Below, one piece after another: positions 10,226 to 20,396 of a stretch of DNA of 64,000 bases. The DNA is from Picocystis sp. L7. Its lineage: Eukaryota; Chlorophyta; Picocystophyceae; Picocystales; Picocystaceae. The position numbers were made by a program, and so were the translations under genes. The notes under the pieces are model-generated. The model was not told where the DNA came from and made no database searches. It was given only the letters and a program-made list of their open reading frames with translations. Every line of letters starts with the position of its first letter. The first letter of the stretch is position 1. The stretch spans positions 496,001 through 560,000 of the forward strand of contig QXJR01000008.1 of NCBI GenBank assembly GCA_020975725.1, read 5' to 3'.

Positions 10226-12742
10226 AATCATGAACATTGCTACTGGGTCTTGTAGGACAAGGCTAATATCGGTGCCGGTAGCCAAGCTGGCTATCTGTGC
10301 AGAGTGTTTTTTTATTCTTGTGCTTGTTTGGCAGGATCGACATTGCCGGTACGAAGAGGTGCTTTCTAACGGTTTTTGGCATCTGTGTCTATCTTTGCGG
10401 TGACGAATTATCCGCAAAGAAAGCTCAACCTTTTCTGATCGCCGTAGGCCTGCTTCCAGTCATGGGCCTAACATCTCCATTCGATTTCCAGGCGCACTAG
10501 AGCTGTAATTTGAAAGTTGGATTTGAGACACTTTCATGCCCAACGAAAACCTTCTAAACTCCTCGTAACAAGTGCTCGTGGTGTGCTGTTTATCTGTCCA
10601 AAGTCCAAAAGGCCTTTCTTTCAGCACTATGCAGCACTGCCGCCTCTAGTGTCCTTGAACGGCAAGGGTTTTGTGCCTACTTCGTCCTTACCTCTAAGTA
10701 AAAGCTTTCAGTTGGACCTTGCAGGTGAACAAAAGTGGTAGCTCCAATTCCCCTTCAGAGCTCCCTTGCTGTTCTGTATGGAGTCCTTGCCCATCGTCAC
10801 TGGGCAACATCAATGTAATGGTTCGCTTCGTTTTTTGCTGCTTCAGGCTCCCCGGTGGCTTGGGCCAGAACCCAGGTGGACACTGTATGGAAGTTTTCGA
10901 ACAGAGTGCAAGAAACATTTTTGAAGGCGAAGGTATTTCGCCTGTAGCAGTTTCAGATACCAATTCCCGAACAAGTTTCCTTGATAGGACGTGTGCGTTT
11001 GCCTCCAGCATTCTGCGATATTCAGTGCAAGCCCCTGAGTATCTCAACTGGACCATTAACTTAGGCCTGGAAAATGTGTTCCCAAACACAAGCACTACAT
11101 CCTGTTGCATAGCATGGTTCGGGTAGTCGGTTAGATTGAAGAAATGCGATCCTGTCCAAATTCATAGCACAGCGTGGTACAGGCGGCGCACCTTCGCATG
11201 GCAACCGAAGCTTTCTTCGTTCAGGCACTCCATGATGAACCCGAGATCCTTCAAGAACTGAGGCATTCAACAGTTAGCATCCACCTCGGATCGGTAGGTG
11301 TTGTGGGGCCTGATGGTTGCGCCACTCACCTTGGACCGTTTCCTGCTCTTTGGTGTTTTCCTCCTACGCCTTACTTCGTTCCGTTCGCCTTCCATGTTGT
11401 CTTCCTGGATACATTGGTCAGATCATTTTCGTGCGTACATTCCTTTGGCATCCCCTGATCCAGAGACGTATTGCTTCCTTCTTTTGGCCAGCCTGTCGTA
11501 CCTGTCGCTGTTCCTCTTGGAGTTCGTCTACGGGCCTGCAGGAGACGTCAGCCAACTTTCTCCATCCTGTCCATCTTGTCTTTCCTCCACTTCACGCTCC
11601 TTTCCACGCCCTCACCTGGGACAGAGGCCGAAGGCGAATGCGCAGAACTTGATGATTTCCCGCGCCACATGTGCAGCCACAGGACCGTTCATTTCCTTTT
11701 CCGATCATTCGATTGGATCGATCTCTCCTTCTATGGTGGATCCGTCCCGGTCGAGGCTGTCGATTGAACCCAGGAACCCTCGTTCTGTCGGTGGACGTCC
11801 TCCCCTTCCTGGGACGAACCCGGAACCAAGGGATGGTCATGAATGTGGTGGCGGTTGAAATGCTGCACATCGTCCACTTGCAATGGCCAAACCATCTGGT
11901 GCGAATTCGCCCCGTGCTCCTGGCCTATGAGGATGGAAAGGGATTCCCGAAGACTTGTGGAAAAGGATCGTGGAAGGAGCTGCCGATCGAGAGAAGGTAT
12001 CCTCCACAACAGCTTGTACACGATGGTGGAACAGAGAGTGGGGATAGGGCTTCGAATGGAAGACAAATCCATGACGGATAATGCACGTAGAAAGGCTTCG
12101 GAGGACGAAAAAGAGGCCATGCGAGCGTGTGGACGGGAACACATCGGCCGTTGTCCCGGAACGGTGCCAATGGATGCAAAGCATCGGTTCCACTTTGTTG
12201 GAGTGGATCACAATCGAATCGTACGTGGTGATCTTGCCACTTGCGAGACTCCAAAACCACCACACCTCGATGGCGGAAGTGTATTTGTGAGGCTGCTATG
12301 CTTCAAGGTCCGTAGGCGTCCCCGCCGAAGGAGATCGGGTTTGTAGAGTTGCACCACTGGAACGACGTTGGATTCTCAGCATCCACATCGGCTTTTTCTC
12401 CATCCATTCGCATGGATCAGCAGCATTGCCTGTTTTCCAGCACATCGTTTGTTTGGACTCGAAACCGCCGGCAAGTTGGTGGAAGATCCTTCGTTAGAAT
12501 GCCCTCGACCATCCTCGTCGGTTTATGTCGTTCTGTACGCCATTCTCACAGGCGTCATTCTACGTATTGCCGTCCCGTGCCCTGATGCCGCAGAACATCC
12601 CACCTACGTCTCCCACCCGAGTCCTGGCATCCATTGGGACTGCCTCCGAGATAGAACCGACCAGGCTCGGGTTCGACCCCGGATCCCTCGGGGTGGGAAC
12701 GGGGATCCAATCCCAAAGCGATCCCAACGTGATCCAGAAAAG
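10226..12742. other. Unresolved 2.5 kb; possible multi-exon gene on the plus strand
   Basis: No single frame here is convincing. Between about 11170 and 12600 the plus strand has several stretches of 40-100 codons in changing frames. One has hydrophobic blocks (around 11470-11540, translating as CFLLLASLSYLSLFLLEFVY), and plausible GT and AG splice ends lie between them. This could be a multi-exon membrane protein. I could not assemble it or match a family, so I do not call a gene. The part from 10226 to about 11140 looks like 3' UTR and spacer. Confidence 0.35.
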
Positions 12743-14035
12743 ATGGCGAACTCGACGGTGATGGCGACTACCGCGATGGCGGCGCAGAAGCCGCGAGGAA
12801 ACGTGCGCGCGCGCGCCGGTTCGGCCCGCTACGTGACGTCCGCATCCACGCGAAAACGCAGGGCGGGAAAAGTGAACTTCCCCTTCGTGCGCATCGCGGG
12901 ACAGGAAGACCTGAAACTTGCCTTGATCCTTTCCCTGGTGGATCCACGAATCGGCGGCGTGCTGATCATGGGCGAACGAGGAACAGGAAAATCGACGGCT
13001 GTACGTGCACTTGTTGATCTTCTACCGGATATTCAGGCTGTCAAAGGCGATCCCTTCAACTCCTCCGCAGAGGACCCAGAGTACATGAGTCCTTATGTGA
13101 AGGAGGCCCTGCAGAAAGGGGAGAGCGTGGAAACACAAGAGATTGGAATTCCAATGGTGGAGCTGCCTCTGGGGGCCACAGAAGATCGCATCTGCGGGAC
13201 CATTGATATAGAAAAGGCACTTACGCAAGGAATCAAGGCTTACGAACCAGGGCTACTTGCCAAAGCCAACCGAGGGATACTCTACGTGGATGAGGTCAAT
13301 TTGTTGGACGACAGCCTTGTTGATGTGGTCCTGGATTCTGCAGCATCTGGTGTCAACACTGTTGAACGTGAAGGGGTTTCCATTGTGCACCCGGCCAAAT
13401 TTATTTTGATTGGCAGTGGAAATCCTTCGGAAGGCGAACTTCGTCCACAGCTGCTAGATCGCTTTGGGACGAGTGCCACCATCTCGACGCTCATGGATGA
13501 TGGCCTGCGTGTGCAGATGGTAAAGGACAGGATGGCATTTGAGAAGGACCCGGAGGGATTCTGTCAGGAGCATGCTGCCGAAACCGAGGCGGTTCGCAAC
13601 CGTATCATGGAGGCGGCGAATAGGTTGCCTCAGGTGAAAATAGCAAGGGAGCTCTCTGTAAAGATTGCAGAGGTATGTGCAATGGTGGATATTGATGGGT
13701 TACGTGGTGATATCGTGGTGAATCGTGCTGCCAAAGCATATGTGGCCCTTGAGGGGCGTGATGAAGTCACTGCAGAGGACATCCAGAGGATTGTTGGGTT
13801 ATGCCTGAACCACAGAATGAGGAAAGACCCAATGGATCCCATTGACAATGGTGTGAAGGTAGAGATAGCTTTCCAGCGCGTCTTCTTCCCTGGTGCTGCT
13901 GAAGCAGCCGCGGAAGCCAAGAGAAAGGAAGAGGAGGAGAAGAAAGCGGCCGAAGCCAGTGAAGATTCCGGCACTGAACGGAAGGGATTAAAAGCAGGGG
14001 CATGGGATCCAAAGTCCATACTTGGTGGAAGATGA
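12743..14035 (+). CDS. CHLI: Magnesium chelatase subunit I, plastid
   Basis: The AAA+ ATPase subunit of magnesium-protoporphyrin IX chelatase, the first committed enzyme of chlorophyll synthesis, working with subunits D and H in the plastid. The 430-residue product has a basic, Ala/Arg/Ser-rich N-terminus of about 45 residues like a plastid transit peptide. Family landmarks follow in order: [14 protein letters not shown], Walker [10 protein letters not shown] (about residue 77), the ChlI-specific insert with [13 protein letters not shown], Walker [12 protein letters not shown], and [20 protein letters not shown]. The C-terminus is an acidic/Lys-rich extension and ends with [10 protein letters not shown]. 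The open frame extends further up, but I chose ATG 12743 because the transit peptide begins there. No introns. It is strong evidence for a photosynthetic host. Confidence 0.96.
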   Translation: MANSTVMATTAMAAQKPRGNVRARAGSARYVTSASTRKRRAGKVNFPFVRIAGQEDLKLALILSLVDPRIGGVLIMGERGTGKSTAVRALVDLLPDIQAVKGDPFNSSAEDPEYMSPYVKEALQKGESVETQEIGIPMVELPLGATEDRICGTIDIEKALTQGIKAYEPGLLAKANRGILYVDEVNLLDDSLVDVVLDSAASGVNTVEREGVSIVHPAKFILIGSGNPSEGELRPQLLDRFGTSATISTLMDDGLRVQMVKDRMAFEKDPEGFCQEHAAETEAVRNRIMEAANRLPQVKIARELSVKIAEVCAMVDIDGLRGDIVVNRAAKAYVALEGRDEVTAEDIQRIVGLCLNHRMRKDPMDPIDNGVKVEIAFQRVFFPGAAEAAAEAKRKEEEEKKAAEASEDSGTERKGLKAGAWDPKSILGGR

Positions 14036-14718
14036 GGGTTGTGTGCCAGAAGTGAGTCAACGTGCTCACACATCAGTTGCACCATTGGTACTCTGTGATT
14101 ACGAGCTGGTGTAGCTGCACCAAGTAGTGGGTGCCTTGATGACGTTTGCAAGTTGACTTGGAGGGTGATGGTAGGGTGCTGCTTTGTATTTGGCCCATCT
14201 TACTTTGCTGGGAGGAGATCCTTGCCTAGAAGAGGACGCCCAGGTGGAAGCGCTGGCAGGATCACCGGCCATCCAGCGCCAACACACAGATTTCTCTCAT
14301 GTTTTTCGCCGTTTGTTTGCTGCCATGACCACTGCACTAGCAGAGTCCTTCCAATGTGCGGGTGATCCGGAGGTGTGTCGCATTGAAGGGGGGCTTTGGA
14401 TGGTGCCCCATGGGCGGCACAGCCCCAGCTTCATGCTTTGGCCATTGAACTCCCTACGCTCCGGGAATTGGAGCGCATGGATGCAATCCACGAAGCAATC
14501 GAAGGCTTTGCAACGTGGTTAGCAACAGTTTGCATCGTGATATTGAAATAGTTGAAGCAATTTTGCACCCTACCCTTCCGTTCCTATCCCACTCCGTGCA
14601 AAGGCATCCCCATGTGCTCCGACATTACTCTGCAGTATGGGGCATGAGTTGCCCGGCGGACAGACCCTCTCCAACCTAAACATCTGCACAGAACCCGGCC
14701 GAGGCGTGCGACTTCCAC
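14036..14718. other. Spacer downstream of CHLI with a weak small ORF
   Basis: This is the 3' region of CHLI and flank of the Fanzor relic. One plus-strand frame (14184-14522, 112 codons, non-ATG start) is more protein-like than its surroundings, with FRRLFAAMTTALAESFQCAG, but I recognise no family. It may be an exon fragment or chance. I see no RNA gene. Confidence 0.35.
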
Positions 14719-16107
14719 GTGCATCATGCATGGTTGCGTGGAAAAAAAAAGGCGATGGTCGTAGTCATCAAGAAACACAAGAAGGCTAATGGCCGTCACT
14801 TACTTTCAACGAGCGTGTTGCTCGCTCACCTAAGGAAGATGAATGCCGACGTCTTCGATTTTGACCAAGCAAAGACTTCTCACCTATTGTACCATTTATG
14901 GAATGAGAAGCAACGCTAGAATGTGCAACCTCGATGCAACTTACGTGAGGACTTCATCTACTACGACATCAAGCGTTCGCCTTGAGGACTGCCTTCTACA
15001 CATGCTATACACGATGAAAGTCATCGAGACACGAGATGTGAGTGCGATCAACACGTGCTTGCTACGCAATGGCACAATTCCCGAGCGCTTTTGCATCGAC
15101 ATTGTCTCAACGGTTAACCTCTGCTCCATTTCGGAGATGGGCAAGCGCAACGACCACACAACCCAATGTACTTTAGTCAAGCACTAAGCACAAACTTGTG
15201 GCTTCATCTTCAAGACCGAGATAAAGTTCTTCCACATGGGGTGTGACACGCACCCGTATACTTTCGACCACCATATCAAGATGGACGTCATGGATTGCAA
15301 CGTCCTCTTGAAGCGGAAGTTCGTGATGGGCAAGTGGGTCAAGGAACCCGAGGCCAAGAAGGATAGGGGAGACTTGCATCGACGTAGTGATAGACTGCAA
15401 AGCGTTAAGATAAAACGCGTTATCACCCTCGGCCCCACCATGGGCCACATGCTGTACTGTGTGCACAATGACGAGTAGGGTCATACATAGTTCAGCTATA
15501 CCAAGGACACGCGCCGCAAAGAGACAAAGGCGAAAGAGTACCGTGACTATGTGAAGGGTCGAATGTAGGAGGTAGTAGACAACAAATGCGTGGTGGATTG
15601 GGAAGCCGAGTTGAGTACCTACAACAATAGCATGGTTGACTTCGCTACGTTCAAGGCTTGAATCCAAAAATTGACCGATCTTAAGGCACAACTAGCACCT
15701 TTCTATAACGAGTACCTCATTCGCAAGTTGAACTTGGGAATCTACATGCGGTACCCAAACAAGGAGCCCCGTTTGCCAACAAAGTTGAAGAAGGTGTTCG
15801 ATGGGCCCATGAAGACCGCCGTCACCATCGACGACTTCGAGCAGTCCAAGCACAACCAATAATAGGAGCCCATCTAGGGGAGGTTTTGAAAACATTTTTA
15901 CTCAAGGTTGGGTGCAGCAGGTTTCAAGTGGACGGGTTTCGCATTACCCGAACGTGCAACGCTTGTGGTGGAGAATGCAAGATGCTTCGTGAGTGTGATA
16001 TCCCCGACCCGTTTTGCAACAATAAAACCCAGAGATGTGGACTCTTCAAGTGTAATCCCTCTTCCAGGTTGCGGAACAGGGATATGAATCCTGTCTCGAA
16101 CTTCTAG
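14719..16107 (+). pseudogene. Fanzor (eukaryotic TnpB-like RNA-guided nuclease) relic
   Basis: A decayed copy of a Fanzor protein, the eukaryotic relative of transposon-encoded TnpB. Fragments in order on the plus strand match the family: a segment with RNGTIPERFCIDIVSTVNL (about 15070), a beta-strand block with YTFDHHIKMDVMDCNVLLKR (about 15255-15315), and the RuvC-I neighbourhood ITLGPTMGHMLYCVHNDE, followed by FSYTKDTRRKETKAKEYRD. Next come LAPFYNEYLIRKLNLGIYMR and the RuvC-II region TAVTIDDFEQSKH. The last is a zinc-finger/RuvC-III end with TCNACGGECKM, CGLFKCNPSS and RNRDMNP (15886-16107). Several stop codons and at least two frame changes interrupt it, so it is not functional. I see no clear terminal inverted repeats or guide-RNA scaffold. 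The family assignment rests on the order and spacing of these motifs. Confidence 0.72.
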
Positions 16108-16500
16108 ATGGTGGCTTTGGGTGCAATCCCAGGCGAGAAGCGCCCGTGCTTCCTTTCACGATCAATTGTTTCCATTGAGGGTTGTTCCAATCCAATCCAT
16201 GGTGCTACGTCGGCGAACCACACAATCAAGATATACATGGGTACGAAAAGACCGAGTGCAATGTCTTCAAAACGCTCAATCCGGCGTTTTACGTGCCGAA
16301 CGGTGTAGACTTCACCCATTTGTTTTCAAATCGTGGTGATGGATTCTTCTAGGTGGATTCAGGTATCGAGGGTCCACGTGGCACACCTCAGCCATCTGCT
16401 TTCAACCATGAGAAGATCAGCTTCTCTTGCTCCGACACGTAGATTGGCTTGATCCACGTGAAATTCGAGGCCAGCACTCGAACCATACTCGTAGGCATCG
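16108..16500. other. Spacer between the Fanzor relic and OGDH E1
   Basis: No gene is recognised. A polypyrimidine-poor stretch ends in candidate splice acceptors (CTCGTAG near 16495 and GGCAG near 16505) just before homology to E1 begins. The first E1 exon seen may therefore start here, and an upstream exon may lie elsewhere. I could not find E1 N-terminal sequence in this spacer or left of the Fanzor relic up to CHLI. Confidence 0.4.
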
Positions 16501-16523
16501 GCAGGGGGCTCGAAGGAGCGGCA

Positions 16524-19262
16524 ATGCGACGGCACGTCAAGTCGCTGGAGGAGCTGGGACGCCGCCTGGCGCACACTACAGCATGGGAGGTGTCGCATAT
16601 ACGGCAAAGGAAGCACAGGGAGTGGTTGGAACGTGCCGAGGTAGGCTTGGAAACGTTAGATGTCGAAACCAGGCGTCGGAACTTGGTCCATTTGCTGCGT
16701 GCATCCATGCTTGAACGCTTCCTGGGCGAGAAATTCCCATCGTCCAAGCGATTCGGGATCGAAGGAGAAGAGAGTCTCATTCCAGGAATGGCCGCACTTG
16801 TGCAGGAGCTGCGCCTGCACGGCGTGGAATGTCTTGGCATGGGCATGGCTCATCGAGGGAGGTTGAATGTTATGCATAGCCTCCTGGGCAAGCAGTTGGG
16901 AAGCATTTGCCTGGAAATGAATGGAGAACAAAGTGACTTCCATGTTGGGGACGTCAAGTACCATTTGGGGCAGTCAGGAGAGTACGCTACTGTGAAGCTT
17001 CAGTTGCTTCCCAATCCATCGCATTTGGAAGCGGTAAGCCCGGTGGTGCTGGGATGGGTGCGAGCAAAGCAAACTCGTAACGGGGTGCGCAGCCAAGAGG
17101 CTGCGCGAAGGTATGCTGCAATTGTCCTGCACGGGGATGCCGCCTTTTGCGGCCTGGGAATGACTCAAGAAGTGCTACAAATGTCCAGTTTGGAGGGATA
17201 CAGCGTAGGAGGCACGATCCACATTGTCATCAACAACCAGATTGGTTTCACAACAAGGGCAGAATCAGGTAGATCCACACTCTACGCAACTGATGTTGCA
17301 AGAGGCTTCGACATTCCTGTTGTACACGTGGATGCCGATGATGTTGATGCAGTGACGCAAGCCATGAAGATGGCCGCAGATTGGCGCTGCACGTGGGGTA
17401 GAGATGTTGTGGTGGACCTCGTCGGCTATCGACGGCATGGGCACAACGAGCAAGATGATCCCACAATCACACTACCACTGCTCTACAAAGATATCAAGCA
17501 GCGTCCTTCTGCACTCACGCTTTACTCAGAGAAACTGGTAAATGAGGGGGTGGTGACCGAAAAAGAAATTGACGAGGAGAAGAGGAAGGTGCAAGAAGGA
17601 TACGAGCACGAATTTAGCAGCGCACGAGAACACACTGTGGATACCATGCAGTTTATATTGGACCAGTGGAGCTTCGATACAGACTCGAGTCCGTTTCAGG
17701 ACCGGGGGATGAGGGAAACCACAGGTGCTCCATTGGAGGAACTGAAAATCATCGGAGAAAGGATCTCTGCCATCAAAATGGACTTCAATTATCACCCACA
17801 CATTCTTGAGCTGAATAAGAAGAGATTTGACATGATTGCTTCCTCAGACAAGCGGGTGGATTGGGCAATGGCAGAAGCCTTGGCATTTGGTTCCATACTT
17901 GCAACGAAAGCCTCTAGATCACATCGGTACAACATACGATTGTCCGGACAGGATTCAGAAAGAGGCACCTTCAACCAGAGACACATGGTATTGAACGATC
18001 AAGAAACTGGGCATCCTTTGGTTCCTCTAAATCACATTTTCAAGGATCAGGGTCAGCTTGAGATTTGGAACAGCCCGCTCTCCGAGGCCGGGGTGCTTGG
18101 TTTCGAGTATGGTTTCTCAATGGGCAATGACCACACCCTGGTCGTGTGGGAGGCTCAATTCGGAGATTTTGCAAACAATGCCCAGGCCATCATTGACTGC
18201 TTTGTTGCTTCTGCCGAGGAGAAGTGGGGAGAGCAGTCCAAGCTTGTACTTCTACTCCCTCATGGGTACGATGGGCAAGGTCCAGACCACAGTTCAGCGA
18301 GATTAGAGCGATTTCTGCAGCTTTGTAACTCGGACCCAGACAGGCTTCCTGGAGAGACTACCAAGCACCAGCGACAAATACATGCCTTGTTCAACTCAAT
18401 GGACACTAAAAAGCGTGGCTTGCTTTACCCAAATGATCTGCGTCGCCACACCCAAGAGCTTGCAGGAGTCCAATTCAACGCCTTGAGAGATCTACTGCTG
18501 GATGTGAGCACAAGGTCAGAGGCTGAAAATGGCCTGGACTTCAACAAGTTTGAACGCTTGATGGTGCAATTTATCCGAAGAAACTCTGAAAAGGATGCCA
18601 GCATGTTTGTGGTAAATGCGTCGACCCCAGCAAACTACTTTCATGCTTTACGCAGGCAGCTGTTCCGGCCATTTAAGAAACCACTTGTGGTGATGTCACC
18701 AAAGTGGCTCCTGCACCACCGACCCTGTACCAGCGCTTTTGAGGATTTTGGCCCCGACTCAAGGTTCACACGAGTGATTGATGATGGTCAAGAAAGGGAC
18801 AATACTAGACACCGATCCCACCATCCGGTGACGGGCTTGCCGTTTTTGCTATCGGAGGACCAGATACAGCGGGTTATTCTTTGTAGTGGGCAGATATACT
18901 ACCACCTGAGTCGCTACAGGAGGAGCAAGAGGATACGTGATACGGTCTTGGTGCGTTTGGAGCAGATTGCACCCTTTCCCCACGACAAGCTCACAAGTGT
19001 GATTTCTCGATACTACAACGCTGAGGTTTTCTGGGTGCAGGAAGAGCCCAAGAACATGGGTGGTTGGCCCTATGTGAAGCCACGTTTAGAAGTGGCCTTG
19101 TCCCTGTTGTGTGCCAAGCAAGGCCGTAGTCCTGCTCGGCAGGTGACGTTTGTTGGACGTCCGCCCTCAGCCAGCACTGCCACTGCATCCATGCGCTTGC
19201 ACTTGGCCGACACCCAGGTTCTCATTGAGAAAGCTTTTGCCCAGGGCTTGGTCGATCCTTGA
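16524..19262 (+). CDS. 2-oxoglutarate dehydrogenase E1 component, 5' end incomplete
   Basis: The thiamine-diphosphate-dependent E1 of the mitochondrial 2-oxoglutarate dehydrogenase complex, which decarboxylates 2-oxoglutarate in the citric acid cycle. The visible coding starts at about the point where the normal protein is already some 200 residues in. It runs through MAHRGRLN, LPNPSHLEAVSPVV, HGDAAFCGLG, NNQIGFTT, GYRRHGHNEQDDP, LSGQDSERGTFNQRH, GYDGQGPDHSS and the C-terminal EEPKNMGGWPYVKPRL. Active-site motifs are intact. The open frame extends to 16449, but the first ATG is at 16524. Missing parts are the mitochondrial presequence and the N-terminal domain; an unseen upstream exon or real truncation are both possible. 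An insert of about 80 residues (about residues 610-690) with degenerate EF-hand-like loops interrupts the family fold. DHTKD1-type E1 is a less likely alternative. Confidence 0.88.
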   Translation: MRRHVKSLEELGRRLAHTTAWEVSHIRQRKHREWLERAEVGLETLDVETRRRNLVHLLRASMLERFLGEKFPSSKRFGIEGEESLIPGMAALVQELRLHGVECLGMGMAHRGRLNVMHSLLGKQLGSICLEMNGEQSDFHVGDVKYHLGQSGEYATVKLQLLPNPSHLEAVSPVVLGWVRAKQTRNGVRSQEAARRYAAIVLHGDAAFCGLGMTQEVLQMSSLEGYSVGGTIHIVINNQIGFTTRAESGRSTLYATDVARGFDIPVVHVDADDVDAVTQAMKMAADWRCTWGRDVVVDLVGYRRHGHNEQDDPTITLPLLYKDIKQRPSALTLYSEKLVNEGVVTEKEIDEEKRKVQEGYEHEFSSAREHTVDTMQFILDQWSFDTDSSPFQDRGMRETTGAPLEELKIIGERISAIKMDFNYHPHILELNKKRFDMIASSDKRVDWAMAEALAFGSILATKASRSHRYNIRLSGQDSERGTFNQRHMVLNDQETGHPLVPLNHIFKDQGQLEIWNSPLSEAGVLGFEYGFSMGNDHTLVVWEAQFGDFANNAQAIIDCFVASAEEKWGEQSKLVLLLPHGYDGQGPDHSSARLERFLQLCNSDPDRLPGETTKHQRQIHALFNSMDTKKRGLLYPNDLRRHTQELAGVQFNALRDLLLDVSTRSEAENGLDFNKFERLMVQFIRRNSEKDASMFVVNASTPANYFHALRRQLFRPFKKPLVVMSPKWLLHHRPCTSAFEDFGPDSRFTRVIDDGQERDNTRHRSHHPVTGLPFLLSEDQIQRVILCSGQIYYHLSRYRRSKRIRDTVLVRLEQIAPFPHDKLTSVISRYYNAEVFWVQEEPKNMGGWPYVKPRLEVALSLLCAKQGRSPARQVTFVGRPPSASTATASMRLHLADTQVLIEKAFAQGLVDP

Positions 19263-19292
19263 GACCTTCTGCTCTTGCCAATAGGATCCACC

Positions 19293-20396
19293 ATGACGAA
19301 TGCCGTCGTCTTGTGGCTGCACGGATTGGGCGACACGGGTGCAGGTGCGTTGGCGTCTCGAGCGCTCTCCCTCCTGTACACGATTGTGCACGGATCCGCG
19401 ACCACACGTGGAGCTTCTCCACCACAAAAGGGAAGGTCGGAAGGTGGTCGCACTGGGTGCAATGCGGTAGAAAGGCTGACTTGTGCGTCGACCATCGATG
19501 GCGCGCTGTTCCACGCCTCGTAGGATGGAGCTTCCTCAGACAGCGCACGAGGCACGCTCTGCCGAATGTCGAATGGAAGTTTCCCACAGCACCACAGCAG
19601 CCTGTCACCTGTAATGGTGGATGCACGATGACTTCCTGGTTCGACATTGCAAGCCTACCTATTCGTCCTGTAGGTTTCGGAAAATCGTCGCGTGAATGGT
19701 GGGAGAGGTGGTGGCATGCTGACACCAAGGATTTGTGGACGTGTCTTGTTGCAGGAAATCCACGGCGACGAAGCCGATTACACGCTGGCTGTACGAAGGA
19801 TTCACAAAATGGTGGAACAGCTGGAAGAGACGTATCCAAGCGAACGAATACTGGTGGGAGGTTTCTCGCAAGGAGGTATGTGTGCACCTCAAGTCCAAGG
19901 TGCGACTGCGTCTGTTTTTGGAACTTGTTTATTCTGACTAATAATCACCTTCTCTGCCTGAAAACCGAAAGCTGCACTTGCCTTGGGGAGCGTCTTGCAG
20001 TACCCTCGTCGCCTTGCTGGAGCCATCTTGTTGAGTGGATGGTCGGTTTTCCAAGGCGAGTCCTTTGCAGCACAAATCCACGAGAGTAACAAGGAGGTGC
20101 GTGTCCATTCTATGCTCGTAATCACTGCGTGGTTCAGTAGCTGACAGATCCTTGCCTCGTCCCAGACACCATTGTGGATTGGTCACGGTGTATCGGACCA
20201 GATGGTACCATTCTCTTGTGCATTAAGTCTGCGTGACATGTTGGATGACGCAGGCATGTTCCACTTGTTGCATGAATATGTGGGCATGTCCCATACCTCC
20301 TCGGAGGAGGAAGAGTCCGACCTGCTCCACTTCCTCCAAAACCTGTTCTCTGCTCCCGGTTCGGTTTCCAACCTGCAAGGATGTGCGGCAACATAA
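19293..20396 (+). CDS. Acyl-protein thioesterase / lysophospholipase (APT1 family), five exons
   Basis: An alpha/beta-hydrolase that removes palmitoyl groups from protein cysteines and can act on lysophospholipids in the cytosol. Exons are 19293-19344, 19524-19669, 19755-19875, 19972-20096 and 20166-20396. All four introns have GT-AG ends and keep the frame, giving 224 residues, normal for the family. Landmarks are LWLHGLGDTGAGW at the start, PSWFDI-type MTSWFDIASLP, the nucleophile elbow GFSQGAALAL (serine near residue 105, split by intron 3), the acid in VSDQMVPF and the histidine in VGMSHTSS. The first ATG (19293) lies only 30 bp after the OGDH E1 stop, so the two genes are packed head to tail. 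The intron count is high for this window. Confidence 0.92.

Noticed and set aside
12660-12700. GGTTCGACCCC string resembling a tRNA T arm upstream of CHLI
   Set aside because: The stem has a mismatch and there is no matching acceptor or D arm upstream.
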